From: JADGRB01 sp036267635
Lineage (GTDB): Bacteria; Myxococcota_A; Polyangia; Fen-1088
Assembly: GCA_036267635.1 (NCBI GenBank)
Contig: DATAVR010000120.1
Span: 1 to 64,000, forward strand
Direction: 5' to 3'
Length of the DNA stretch: 64,000 nucleotides
The translations under genes were made by a program, and so were the position numbers. Below the pieces are notes generated by a model. It saw only the letters and a list, made by a program, of their open reading frames with translations. It was not told where the DNA came from and made no database searches. Shown here piece by piece: positions 42,924 through 52,029 of this stretch (positions are counted from its first letter, which is position 1; every line of letters begins with the position of its first letter).

Positions 42924-44060
42924 ATGCAAACGGCGCAGACGCAATGGCTCCCGCAGAGCGGATGGAGACCCGCTGATTCGTCCGGGGCGACCTGGAAGCC
43001 GGATCTGGCCTTCGCGTTCGGGTCCCGCCGCGTGCTCACCAATGCCGCCTGCATGGAGGCGCTTCGGGAGGCCTTTCCTGGGGTCACGCTCATCGGCTGT
43101 TCGACGGCGGGCGAGATCTGCGGAACCACGGTGCAAGACGACACCCTCTCGGTGACCGCCGTTCGCTTCGATCACACGCAGGTTCGTTTCGCGCGCGAGA
43201 TCGTCCCCGATCGCTCGAAGACGCGCCCCGCCGCACGAGCCATCGCGGAGGCGCTCGACCACGAGCAGCTGGTGAGCGTGTTCGTCCTCAGCGACGGCCT
43301 CACTGTTCACGGACCGGACCTCATCGCGGGGATCGCCGACGCGCTGCCGCCAGAGGTCGTCGTCACGGGCGGCATGGCCGCGGACGCCTCCGAATTCTGC
43401 GAGACGGTGGTCCTCTCGGAGCACGGGGTGGAACGGAACACGATCCTGGCGGTCGGCTTCTACGGCGCTCGCCTCAAGGTCGGGCACGGGTCGCTCGGCG
43501 GCTGGGACCCCTTCGGGCCGTTTCGCCGGGTGACGCGGGCTTCTGGACAGGTCCTCCACGAGCTGGACGGAAAATCGGCGCTGGCTCTCTACAAACAGTA
43601 TCTGGGCGAGCACGCCGCGGCCTTGCCGGGGTCCTGTCTATTCTTCCCGCTCTCGGTGAGCCGCACCCGCGACGAGCCGGGCGTCGTGCGCACGGTGCTC
43701 GCCATCGACGAGCAGGCGGGGACGATGATCTTCGGGGGGGACATCCCGGAGGGAGGCTACGCCCAGCTCATGCGGGCCAACGTCGACCGTCTGGTCGACG
43801 GCGCGCTCGGCGCCGCGCGCGCCACCCATGAAGGGGGAGCGCCGCACCCGAACCTGGCGCTGCTGATCAGCTGCTCGGGCCGGCGTCTGGTCCTTCGCCA
43901 GCGCGTCGAAGAAGAGATCGAAGCGGTGCGCGAGGTGCTGGGGCCCGGAACGACGCTGTCCGGTTTCTACTCCTACGGCGAGCTCGCGCCGAGCGCCAGA
44001 GGGGCGAGCTGTGAGCTGCACAATCAGACCATGACCCTGGTTACCCTCGCGGAGGTGTAG
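42924..44060 (+). CDS. FIST domain sensory protein
   Basis: 378 aa from ATG 42924. FIST-N region with PDLAFAFGSRRVLTNAACMEALREAFP and LIGCSTAGEICGTTVQDDTL, the glycine-rich loop of the family. FIST-C region with GVLTISDGxx-like LFFPLSVSR, ending FYSYGELAPSARGASCELHNQTMTLV, which matches the family's closing motif. FIST proteins bind small ligands, possibly amino acids, and are usually joined to signalling domains. Here the kinase is a separate gene starting 3 nt later. No signal peptide, so it is cytoplasmic. The N-terminal start is the best ATG; the family's usual leading residues are short here. Confidence 0.88.
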   Translation: MQTAQTQWLPQSGWRPADSSGATWKPDLAFAFGSRRVLTNAACMEALREAFPGVTLIGCSTAGEICGTTVQDDTLSVTAVRFDHTQVRFAREIVPDRSKTRPAARAIAEALDHEQLVSVFVLSDGLTVHGPDLIAGIADALPPEVVVTGGMAADASEFCETVVLSEHGVERNTILAVGFYGARLKVGHGSLGGWDPFGPFRRVTRASGQVLHELDGKSALALYKQYLGEHAAALPGSCLFFPLSVSRTRDEPGVVRTVLAIDEQAGTMIFGGDIPEGGYAQLMRANVDRLVDGALGAARATHEGGAPHPNLALLISCSGRRLVLRQRVEEEIEAVREVLGPGTTLSGFYSYGELAPSARGASCELHNQTMTLVTLAEV

Positions 44061-44063
44061 ACC

Positions 44064-45371
44064 GTGGCCGACCTCCACGCGCTCCTGCGGCGGCAACTGC
44101 GCAAGCACCTGGGAACGACCGAAGTCCCAGAGTCGCTCCTTGGTTTCGTCGACGCGGTGAACGAGGCCTACGAGCAGGCCGACGACGAACGGAGAATGAC
44201 GGAGCGCGCGTTCGAGCTGTCGTCGCACGAGCTCCTCGATTCGAACGCCGAGCTCGCGGCCGCCATCGAAGCGCTCGGCAGGGCGGCCGAGCAGAGCGCC
44301 AAGGCGAGCCGGGCCAAGGACGAGTTTCTCGCCATCCTGGGCCACGAGCTGCGGAACCCCCTGGCGCCCATCGTGACGTCGCTCGACGTGGCGAGGCTGA
44401 AGGGCGTCTCGGTGATCGACGCCCACTACATCGAGCGCCCCGTGCGCCAGGTCTTGCGCCTGGTCGACGATCTGCTCGACATCGCCCGCGTCGCGCGCGG
44501 CGCGCTCGTGCTGGACCGACGCCCCCTCGAGCTCGCCCGCGCCGTGCGCAACGCCGTCGAGGCGATCGGGCCGGCGGTGAAGCAGCACCGGCACCTGCTG
44601 CGGGTCGACGTCCCGGCGGAGGGATTGATGGTCGAGGGGGACGAAGCTCGGCTCACCCAGGTCGTGACCAACCTGCTCATCAATGCCGTGCGCTACACCG
44701 ACCCGGGAGGGGCGATCTCCATCACCGGCCGGCGCGAAGGCGACGAGGTGGTCCTGCAGGTGCGCGACAACGGGCACGGCATCGACGCCGCCATGCTCCC
44801 TCACATCTTCGACTCGTTCGGCAAGCCACGGCCTCCGGGGGACTCCGGGCTCGGCCTCGGGCTCACCATCGTCCGCAACCTCGTCGAGCTTCATGGCGGC
44901 ACCGCGACCGCGCAGAGCAACGGGCTCGGCCTCGGCGCGACGTTCGAGGTTCGCCTCCCGACCCCCGTCGTCCAGATGACGCGGGAGCCGTCGGCGCCGC
45001 ACGCGCTCGAGCCGCCGCTCAGCAGACGCAAGATCCTCATCGTCGACGACAACCGCGACGCGGCGGACCTCATTGGCCAAGCCTTGAAGCTCTCGGGCCA
45101 CGAGATCGTTCTCGCCTACCAGGCCAGCGAGGCGCTGCTCCACCTCGACCAGTTCACGCCGGACGTGGCGTTGCTCGACGTCGGGCTCACGGACATGGAC
45201 GGGCACGAGCTCGGCAAGTTGCTGCGCCGGCGGCACGCGGCTCTGAAGCTGATCGCCGTCACCGGCTACGGTCAACCCTCCGACCGCGAAGCCAGCCTGC
45301 GGGCCGGATTCGCCGCCCACCTGGTCAAGCCCGTCGGGCTCCGCGATCTGCTGGAGGCCATCGATGCCTGA
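44064..45371 (+). CDS. Hybrid histidine kinase with C-terminal receiver, partner of FIST protein
   Basis: 435 aa, GTG start 3 nt after the FIST stop. A helical/coiled region (1-80) with no membrane segment precedes HisKA: GHELRNPL with the phospho-accepting His at 94. The ATPase part has N box TNLLINAVRYT, G1 DNGHGIDAA and G2 GLGLGLTIVRN. A receiver domain covers about 322-435 (KILIVDDNRD, phospho-acceptor Asp in ALLDVGLTDMDG, Lys in LVKPV). So it is a cytoplasmic hybrid kinase probably driven by the FIST protein through direct contact. No output regulator with a DNA-binding domain is adjacent. Confidence 0.92.
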   Translation: MADLHALLRRQLRKHLGTTEVPESLLGFVDAVNEAYEQADDERRMTERAFELSSHELLDSNAELAAAIEALGRAAEQSAKASRAKDEFLAILGHELRNPLAPIVTSLDVARLKGVSVIDAHYIERPVRQVLRLVDDLLDIARVARGALVLDRRPLELARAVRNAVEAIGPAVKQHRHLLRVDVPAEGLMVEGDEARLTQVVTNLLINAVRYTDPGGAISITGRREGDEVVLQVRDNGHGIDAAMLPHIFDSFGKPRPPGDSGLGLGLTIVRNLVELHGGTATAQSNGLGLGATFEVRLPTPVVQMTREPSAPHALEPPLSRRKILIVDDNRDAADLIGQALKLSGHEIVLAYQASEALLHLDQFTPDVALLDVGLTDMDGHELGKLLRRRHAALKLIAVTGYGQPSDREASLRAGFAAHLVKPVGLRDLLEAIDA

Positions 45372-45501
45372 TCGCTTGAAGCGGTCGCCCGCAGCCTGTA
45401 CGTATATTCAGGTACCGCGGCGAGCGGCGGTTCTTACCATCTCATCCCGATGCACTTCGGCGCCTTCCCGCTCCTGACCGCCAGACCCACCGAAAACTAG
45501 A

Positions 45502-47082
45502 ATGAAGTACCGCCTCACACAGAAAATTGGCAGCGGAGGGATGGCCGAGGTCTTCCGGGCCACCGGAGAAGGTCCGGAGGGATTCGAGCGGGCCTTCGTC
45601 GTGAAGCGGATCCTCCCCCGGCTGTCGGAGGCGCCCGAGTTCGTCGGCATGTTCGTCGACGAGGCGAAGATCTCGGCGCGCCTCCTGCACCCGAACATCG
45701 TCCAGGTGTTCGAGTTCGCCTACCAGGACGGCGGTTACTACATCGTCATGGAGCCGGTCGACGGCGTGGACATGGCCTTCCTCTTGCGGAAGCTCGAGCG
45801 GCGGGGCGCGGTGGCGCCGGCGGCGTTCGTGGCGGAGGTGGGGCGGCAGGCGTGCCGCGGGCTCGGCTTCGCGCACGGCCTCTCCAGCCCCGACGGAAAA
45901 CCCTACGGGATCGTCCACCGCGACGTCACGCCGCCCAACATCATGGTGGCCTGGAACGGGGCGGTGAAGATCCTCGACTTCGGCATCGCCCGCGCGGTGC
46001 GGGAGCTGCGCACCAACCAGACCGACGCCGGCACGGTGAAGGGGAAGATGTCGTATATCGCGCCCGAGCTGCTGCAGGGGCAGCCGGCCGACGCGCGCTC
46101 GGACCTGTTCTCGCTCGGCGTGGTGCTGCACGAGCTGCTCTGCGGGAGGCGCCTGTTCGTGGGCGACAACGATCTCGAGACGCTGAAGCTGGTGAGCGAG
46201 ATGCCGGTGCCGCGGCCGTCGTCGCGCAACCCGGAGGTCAAGGCCCCGCTCGACGAGGTGATCCTGCGCGCGCTGGCCCGCGATCCGGCCAAGCGGTACC
46301 AGAGCGCCGACGAGATGAGCCAAGATCTGGAGCGCCTGGTGCTGCGCAAGCGCTACGCGGCCAGCGCCTTCGCCAGGCAGGTGCGCGCGCTGGTGCCGCC
46401 GGCCGAGGCGGTGGCGGACCCGGGCGTGCCGGTCGAGCTCGAGGTCGGGCAGCGCAACTCGTCGGCGGTGATCGCCGAGGGGACGCCGCGCGTCGCGCCG
46501 CCGCCACCGCCCGTGCGCGCCGCGGCGCCCGCCGCCGCGCCGGCCCTGCTGGGCGCCGTGATGAGCGCACTGCGCGGCGCGCGCGCGAGCTGGCTGTCGT
46601 CGCTGCTCCCCACCGCCGCGACGCTGGTCTTGATGGTGATCGTGCTTCGCCACGACGGTTCCGCGCCGCGGCTGCCGCCCGCGCCCCCATTGCCGGTGCA
46701 AACGCCGGCCTCCGTCGCCGCCGCCTGCACGACGCCCGTCCTTCCGTCGACCGTCGAGATGTCGATCGACTCGCGGCCGCAGGGTGCGCTGGTCACCGGC
46801 GCCGCCACGCCCGGCGAGCACGCGCGGCCGCTGGGCGAGACGCCGTTCGTTCTGCGGCTGCCGCGCGGCGAGACCCCGGTGACGCTGATCATCAGCAAGC
46901 GGGGATTCGCGCCGCTCTCGTTCAAGGTGGTGCCCAACCACGACAAGGAGGTGGCCAGCCGGCTCGAGCGCGGCGTAGGCGCCCCGAAGCTGGTGGCCTC
47001 CGCCCCGCGGCGCGTGCTGAGCGCAAACCTACCGGCCGCCGCGCCGCCGCCGGACCGGGCCGCGCGGCGCCCGACGCGCTGA
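45502..47082 (+). CDS. Membrane Ser/Thr protein kinase with PEGA domain
   Basis: 526 aa. The kinase domain starts at residue 4 and runs to about 290: Gly loop GSGGMAE, Lys35 in FVVKRIL, HRDVTPPN with Asp141, DFG at 159-161 and YIAPELL. The HRDVTPPN loop is the variant common in Myxococcota and appears active. A Pro/Ala-rich linker and one membrane helix (LLPTAATLVLMVIVLR, about 375) lead to a PEGA-type domain (about 414-470) with VEMSIDSRPQGALV and GETPFVLRLPRGE. The C-terminus is Ala/Pro/Arg-rich. Likely senses a cell-surface cue. No substrate gene is adjacent. Confidence 0.92.
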   Translation: MKYRLTQKIGSGGMAEVFRATGEGPEGFERAFVVKRILPRLSEAPEFVGMFVDEAKISARLLHPNIVQVFEFAYQDGGYYIVMEPVDGVDMAFLLRKLERRGAVAPAAFVAEVGRQACRGLGFAHGLSSPDGKPYGIVHRDVTPPNIMVAWNGAVKILDFGIARAVRELRTNQTDAGTVKGKMSYIAPELLQGQPADARSDLFSLGVVLHELLCGRRLFVGDNDLETLKLVSEMPVPRPSSRNPEVKAPLDEVILRALARDPAKRYQSADEMSQDLERLVLRKRYAASAFARQVRALVPPAEAVADPGVPVELEVGQRNSSAVIAEGTPRVAPPPPPVRAAAPAAAPALLGAVMSALRGARASWLSSLLPTAATLVLMVIVLRHDGSAPRLPPAPPLPVQTPASVAAACTTPVLPSTVEMSIDSRPQGALVTGAATPGEHARPLGETPFVLRLPRGETPVTLIISKRGFAPLSFKVVPNHDKEVASRLERGVGAPKLVASAPRRVLSANLPAAAPPPDRAARRPTR

Positions 47083-47140
47083 CCGGTGCATCTCGGATGA
47101 CCGATTCCGGTGGGCCTCTCACCGGTCTAAACTGAAGCTC

Positions 47141-48547
47141 TTGCGCGCCTTTCTCGTCGGTTCAGCGATCCTTGTGTGCGTCGGCGGTGTGGCCACTTGT
47201 ACCTCGAACCCGCCGGCACCCCTCATGCGCCCGCTCCCCTCACTGGCGCTGGTCAACGGCAGCTTCTATTTCACCGTGAACGGCACGCCCCGCGTGGTGA
47301 TGACCCGCAACATCACCGGCGAGAACGTCGACGAGATCGACGCGCTTCTCGACCAGGCTGCCGCCGCCGGCGCCGCGCTGATTCGTCTTCACCTCATCCA
47401 CGGCCTCGGCGCCGGCGTCACGGCGAGCGGTACGGTCGACGAAGCCTGGGCCCGGCAGTGGGACGCCGTGTTCGACCACGCGCAATCGGTCGGGCTCTAC
47501 GTCGCGCCCGTGTTCGCTGTTTGGGCGGACTGGAACGACGGAACACCCGACTACGGATTCGCAAACTGGAGCATGAACCCCTGGAACGCCGCCAACGGCG
47601 GCCCGGCCAGCGATCCGAGTGAGCTGTGGCAGAGCGGGTCTGCGGTCCGCGCTGGCTGGATGGCCTGGCTGGGCGCGCTGGTCGCTCGCTGGGCGGGGCG
47701 CGCCAATGTCGCTTCCTGGGAGGTCTTCTCGGAGTTGGACATCGCGACCGGCGCCGACGAGACGAGTGGCGCGGCGTTCGCGGCCGACGCCGCCGCGGTC
47801 GTGCGCGCCCAGGACACCGCCGGCCGGCCGCTCATGGCGTCGCTCACCTTCTCCGCCGACTGGCCGACGCTGCTCAGCAGCGACAGCGTCGACATCGTGC
47901 AGATCCACCCGTATGCCGACCCGCTCGACTCACTGCTCCTGACCGCGGTCGGCACGCGGCGCGCCGAATATGGAAAGCCGGTCTTGATCGGTGAGTCGGG
48001 CCTGTCAGCGGCGGCACCCTCCGGCGGCACCTTCACCACGGCGCCGAACGCACCCCGCGACGTGAAGCACGCGATCTGGGCCGGCGTCGTGTCGGGCGCC
48101 ATGAACGCACGCGGGCTCTGGTGGGAGGACGGCTACGCGATCTACGAGCCGCCGGGGCTGGCCTTCGTGAACGGTTACGCCGACGCCGAAGCGGCGGCGG
48201 CCAAGTTCGTGAGCGGGCTCGACTTCACCGGTGCCGCGCCGCTCGCCCTCGGCACGTCCGCCGACCTGACGGGAGGCGCGGTCGGGAGCGCGTCGCAGAT
48301 CGTCGGGTGGGTCCGCAGCGCCGCCTGTGCCACGCCCGACTACGCCTGCGACACACCGCTGACGGGCGAGACCGCGACGATCACCGTGCCCGGCGGCGCC
48401 AACAGCTGGAAGGTCACCTTCTTCAACACGGCCACAGGCGCCGCGCTGCCAGGCTCCACGATCGCAACCGGCGACGGTGCGATCGTCGTCCCCTTGCCTT
48501 CGCTCACCGACGACCTCGCCTTCACGATGACGCCCGCGGGGGGATAG
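47141..48547 (+). CDS. Secreted glycoside hydrolase-like (clan A TIM barrel) protein
   Basis: 468 aa from TTG 47141. N-terminal hydrophobic segment with VATC, possibly a lipobox. Catalytic-barrel features: VVMTRNITGENVDEID, LHLIHGLGAG, YVAPVFAVWADWND, and the strand-4 WEVFSELDI, where Glu198 would be the acid/base, with Glu285 in LIGESGL as nucleophile. This fits GH5/GH2-like clan A enzymes, though the classic Asn before the first Glu is replaced by Ser. A beta-sandwich of about 110 residues closes the protein (TATITVPGGANSWKVTFFN). Probably acts on a polysaccharide outside the cell. Converges on the transpeptidase gene. Confidence 0.75.
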   Translation: MRAFLVGSAILVCVGGVATCTSNPPAPLMRPLPSLALVNGSFYFTVNGTPRVVMTRNITGENVDEIDALLDQAAAAGAALIRLHLIHGLGAGVTASGTVDEAWARQWDAVFDHAQSVGLYVAPVFAVWADWNDGTPDYGFANWSMNPWNAANGGPASDPSELWQSGSAVRAGWMAWLGALVARWAGRANVASWEVFSELDIATGADETSGAAFAADAAAVVRAQDTAGRPLMASLTFSADWPTLLSSDSVDIVQIHPYADPLDSLLLTAVGTRRAEYGKPVLIGESGLSAAAPSGGTFTTAPNAPRDVKHAIWAGVVSGAMNARGLWWEDGYAIYEPPGLAFVNGYADAEAAAAKFVSGLDFTGAAPLALGTSADLTGGAVGSASQIVGWVRSAACATPDYACDTPLTGETATITVPGGANSWKVTFFNTATGAALPGSTIATGDGAIVVPLPSLTDDLAFTMTPAGG

Positions 48548-48577
48548 AACCTAAAGCAACGCCGAGCAGTTCGACCG

Positions 48578-50668
48578 CTACGGAACCGCGGCGACCGGCA
48601 CCATGTGCTTGACGGACTTGGCGTTGCCTTTGACGTCGCCGCTGAGGACCTTCACCGGCACGGGCGGCGTCAGCTTGAAGCGGTAGCCCTTGCTGTCGCT
48701 CTGGAGGGCGATGTCCTGCCCTTTGTATTGAAGGTGCCGCTCGTAGTCCTCGGGCACGAGGCCGTCACGGGTGTTCGCGTGGTGCTTGATGAGGAAGGCC
48801 GCCAGCCGCAGCGCCTCGTAGTTGTGCAAACGGTGGCAGCCGTTGCTCTCGCCGCGCTTGACCGAGCGATAGCCGGGCGTGCCGTGCGTCCGGATGCGGA
48901 GGTCCATGAGGTCCGGCTCGCCCTGCGGGGTCGTCCCCATGATCTGCTTGTGCACCATCGCCACCAGGCCATAGGCCGCGTGGTAGCCGGGGCCGATGAT
49001 CTCGGTCTTCGGCACGAACGTGTCCCCCACCTTGATCAGCAGATGGCGCGTCGGCATGCCGGGCGCCGGGTGCCAGGTCGGCGTGGCCAGGACCTCGGTC
49101 CAAAGCGCGTCGCCGGTGACCGACTCCTTGTACTTGAGCGCCATGGTGCCGTCGGACTTCTCGAACATCTTCCAGCCGCCGATGGTGGTCGGCCAGCGGC
49201 AGAGCGCCACGTCGTGATCGCCCACGTGCGCGAAGAGCGTGATGGTCGGGCGGTCGCCGACGGGGGGCTTCCACTTCTTGTGTCCATCCTTGTCGAGTTG
49301 CGGCCGCGCCAGCACCACCTCGCCGCGGTCGATTTCCGCGCGCAGCTCCATGTTGGGGCCGTGGTAGGACGGCGGCGGCGGCAGGCGGATGGCGACCGCC
49401 GCCGGCAGCGGGGCCGGCCCCTTCAACTTCGCCGGTTTTCGCCCGGGCCGTTTCGGCGCGGGCGGCGGCGCGACCAGCGTGCTCGCGAGGACCGCCTCCG
49501 GTGAGGTCCAGCCCAGCGCCTGGCTGGCCGCCTGGGTGGCCGCCGAGATCAGATCGGGCGCGGGGACGATCTTGGCCGAGGCGTCGGCCGCGGGCGCCGC
49601 CGGCGGGTTGGACTGCCCGGCAGCAGATGGTGGGTTGGACTGCGCCGTCGCGGTCGCCATTGGGGGCGCCGGGGTGGGCTTGGCGGCGCCAGGTGGCGCG
49701 GAGAGCGGCTGGAACTCATTGGTGTCGATCACGCGCCCCTGCACTTGACCTTGCGCGCCCAGGGCCGACCCGTCCTCGATGAGGCCGGTGACGTCGACGA
49801 CCCGCGCCCGCAGCGCGCGCAGCAGCGCCCGGAAGTCCTGCTCGCGGCTGTCGCCGAGGAGCGCGGCGCGCGTCTCGAAATCGAGGTTCGCGTTGTCCGC
49901 CAGCATCTGTAAATGCTGGTAGGTCTTGAGGCCCTCCGAGGTCCGCCGATCCATCCGGCCGGCGCTCGCTCTGCCAGGGAGCAGATCCTCGCAGCGCAGG
50001 TGGGCTTGCATCGCGATCACCGCCCGCTTCTCCTGCGCGGTCAGCGGTCGCGGCGAGATGGTGCGCCCGGTCGTCACCATGGGCGTCTCTTTGGCCGTCG
50101 CGGGGTCGGGGTTGGGAACCTTCTCGGCTTCTTCCGCCGGGATCACGTTCCTGGCCGACAGTTCCTCGAGCACGCCGTCCTTCACCCGCTCGTGGCAGGC
50201 GTGGCGCTTTTTGTCCGCCAGCCGCCGCCGCAAGAGGTTCAAGCTGGGGAAGATCCCGAACGCCTCGAAGAAACGGTCCTCACGGGCGTGCGCGTAGGCG
50301 CTGCCCGGGCGAAACCGTCCATTGGCCAGATCGATCAAGTAGGCGCGCAGCGGCTGCGGTTTGCCGGGCTCCTCGGAGAAGACGTACGGCAGCCAGTCGT
50401 CCGAGAGATCGACGACGGTCAGGCCGTCCCGGCGCGCGCTCTCGGACGTCGCCTGACCGACGACCCGCCCTCCCTCGACGACCATGAGCTCGCCTCCCGC
50501 CGGCGTCGGCTGGACCGCGGGCGCGGCCTGCGACGCCGGCTGCGTTGCCCGCGTCTGTGGTCCGCTGCCGAGGAGAAGGCCGGCCAGCGCCAAGGCGGTC
50601 GCTCCCGGCCCCGGCACGCGGCCGGTGCGCGAGCTTTGGGCCCGGCGCCGTGTGTCCGTCTCCCCCAC
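48578..50668 (-). CDS. Exported L,D-transpeptidase-like (YkuD) protein
   Basis: 696 aa from GTG at 50668. An Arg-rich N-terminus then a hydrophobic segment (ALALAGLLLGSG) acts as signal or anchor. The middle has MQAHLRCEDLLPGRASAGRMDRRTSEGL, like a peptidoglycan-binding helix set, and Pro/Ala-rich linkers to about residue 440. The catalytic domain at about 540-640 carries THG with His595 and SNGCHRLHN with Cys611, the YkuD L,D-transpeptidase signature. Such enzymes cross-link peptidoglycan or attach proteins to it. This one is much longer than usual because of the Pro-rich middle. Converges with the glycoside-hydrolase-like gene. Confidence 0.82.
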   Translation of the reverse strand: MGETDTRRRAQSSRTGRVPGPGATALALAGLLLGSGPQTRATQPASQAAPAVQPTPAGGELMVVEGGRVVGQATSESARRDGLTVVDLSDDWLPYVFSEEPGKPQPLRAYLIDLANGRFRPGSAYAHAREDRFFEAFGIFPSLNLLRRRLADKKRHACHERVKDGVLEELSARNVIPAEEAEKVPNPDPATAKETPMVTTGRTISPRPLTAQEKRAVIAMQAHLRCEDLLPGRASAGRMDRRTSEGLKTYQHLQMLADNANLDFETRAALLGDSREQDFRALLRALRARVVDVTGLIEDGSALGAQGQVQGRVIDTNEFQPLSAPPGAAKPTPAPPMATATAQSNPPSAAGQSNPPAAPAADASAKIVPAPDLISAATQAASQALGWTSPEAVLASTLVAPPPAPKRPGRKPAKLKGPAPLPAAVAIRLPPPPSYHGPNMELRAEIDRGEVVLARPQLDKDGHKKWKPPVGDRPTITLFAHVGDHDVALCRWPTTIGGWKMFEKSDGTMALKYKESVTGDALWTEVLATPTWHPAPGMPTRHLLIKVGDTFVPKTEIIGPGYHAAYGLVAMVHKQIMGTTPQGEPDLMDLRIRTHGTPGYRSVKRGESNGCHRLHNYEALRLAAFLIKHHANTRDGLVPEDYERHLQYKGQDIALQSDSKGYRFKLTPPVPVKVLSGDVKGNAKSVKHMVPVAAVP

Positions 50669-50852
50669 TGGGACCGAGCCTAGAATCGTGGGCCTCGCGA
50701 TTCAAGGAGGGAGTTTGCTGGCCCCTGGAACGCCCCCAGACGTCACCTCGAGCAGCACGCGACATTTCTGCCCGGGCTTTCAGGTTTCTGAGGTCCGCGC
50801 CTGGCCGACCCCAGGCAAAGTAGCCTTGCATCGTGGTCCGCTGCTTGCTTCG

Positions 50853-51776
50853 ATGGGCCGCATGCGAACACCCCTCTTGCTGTCGATCCTGGTGGCCGCT
50901 ACCACCGGCGCCTGCGGCCAGTCGCTGACCGCCAAGATGACCGGAACGGGCGGAGCCGGGACGGGAACCGGGGACACCGGTGGGTCGTCGCCCAATCCAG
51001 GAACCGGCGGCTACACCGGAACCGGCGGGTACACCGGCACCGGCGGCTACACCGGCGTCGGCGGGACCAACCTCCCCCCGATCTGCGACACGCTGGCCGC
51101 CGAATATCAGTCGGCGCTCACCGCCGCCGAAAGTTGTCAGCTCGGCGCCAGCGGCCAGTGCCAGCAGCTGATCAGCGGGGCCTTGTCCGGCTGCTCTTGC
51201 CCGAGCTACGCCACGGATGGCTCGGCGCTCGCCACGATCGAGAAGGCCTGGCAGGAGGCCGGCTGCGAGATGTACATGCCGACAGCTTCCTGCACGCTCC
51301 TCTGTCCGGCAGCGCTGAACAGCACCTGCGTCTCGGCCGACGGCGGCAGCGCCGGCTTCTGTTCGTACGTACCGGGCAGCGGCGGAACCAGCGGGACCGG
51401 CGGCGACGGCGCCACCGGCGGCAGCACCGGGGCCGGGGGCTCATCGGAGGATGGTGGCCTCGCCGCGTGCAGCACCTTCGCCTCCGAGTACGCGGCGGTG
51501 ATGATGGGCGCAAAGACCTGCACGGCCGGCGCCGCCGGCCAGTGCGCGCAGGCGGTCCCCTCTTCGCTCTCGCCCTGCTCGGTCTGCGTCGACTTCGTGA
51601 CCGACCAGAGCGTCCTCAACGTCATCCGTCAGAGCTGGGACCAGGCCGGCTGTGGAAACGTGCCCGCCGCCTGCCCGGCGCTCTCCTGCCTCGCACCGAC
51701 GACCGGCGTCTGTGTTCCCAGCGACGCCGGCGGCTCCGTCTGCTCGAACAGCTACCAGCCGAACTTGCCGGACTGA
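50853..51776 (+). CDS. Lipoprotein with two tandem copies of a Cys-rich domain
   Basis: 307 aa from ATG 50853 (ATG 50862 also possible). Lipobox TTGAC. A TGGYTG repeat linker, then domain A (about 70-165) and domain B (about 205-300) separated by a second Gly/Ser/Thr linker. Both domains follow the same order: C-(A/S)-x-F/LA-EY, a Cys-rich QCxQ or QCAQ, a D-S/QS-V/AL-x-V/TI segment ending WxxAGC, and a closing Cys pair. So it is an internal duplication of an unknown, disulfide-rich domain. The mature protein is Cys-rich and surely exported. Upstream in-frame codons from 50715 also have a strong ribosome-binding site but no signal sequence. Confidence 0.78.
   Translation: MGRMRTPLLLSILVAATTGACGQSLTAKMTGTGGAGTGTGDTGGSSPNPGTGGYTGTGGYTGTGGYTGVGGTNLPPICDTLAAEYQSALTAAESCQLGASGQCQQLISGALSGCSCPSYATDGSALATIEKAWQEAGCEMYMPTASCTLLCPAALNSTCVSADGGSAGFCSYVPGSGGTSGTGGDGATGGSTGAGGSSEDGGLAACSTFASEYAAVMMGAKTCTAGAAGQCAQAVPSSLSPCSVCVDFVTDQSVLNVIRQSWDQAGCGNVPAACPALSCLAPTTGVCVPSDAGGSVCSNSYQPNLPD
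51000..51053 (+). repeat. Three 18-bp tandem repeats coding the TGGYTG linker
   Basis: Units at 51000-51017, 51018-51035 and 51036-51053 differ by only a few bases, with a partial fourth after. They code a Gly-Thr-Gly-Gly-Tyr-Thr linker immediately after the lipobox. In-frame copy changes would alter linker length without frameshift, as in the ASST-like gene at 11702. Confidence 0.8.
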
Positions 51777-52029
51777 GACGGCCCTCGGCTCCGGTGGAAA
51801 TGGGAGGGCGAGCGGCGGGGTTCCCAGCGCACCAACGAAGCGGTCTGCATCGGCTACTTTGATGCGCAGCCCCTAGGCGAAACACTTCGCGGCCCGCCCT
51901 CCCGGGGCTGCAAGGTAGTCGATTCGAGCTGAGCACGGGCGTCAAAAGGGATCCGTCCCGTCCCCCCGCTGGGAAGGCGTCTCGGTGAGCAAGCGCCGGC
52001 TCACGTAGAATGGCCGCCGCCCGATCTTC

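Noticed and set aside
39160..43155. Long open frame on the plus strand across the RND efflux operon (about 1330 codons)
   Set aside because: High GC makes antisense frames stay open. It runs opposite to a complete RND pump with clear motifs and shows only Arg/Gly/Asp-rich composition with no domain.
50715..50852. Upstream TTG start with strong ribosome-binding site for the duplicated-domain lipoprotein
   Set aside because: In frame, but the extra 46 residues carry no signal character and would bury the lipobox; the ATGs at 50853/50862 fit a lipoprotein.
51777..52029. Inverted repeat considered as a terminator after the duplicated-domain lipoprotein
   Set aside because: The arms are imperfect and widely spaced and no T-run follows.
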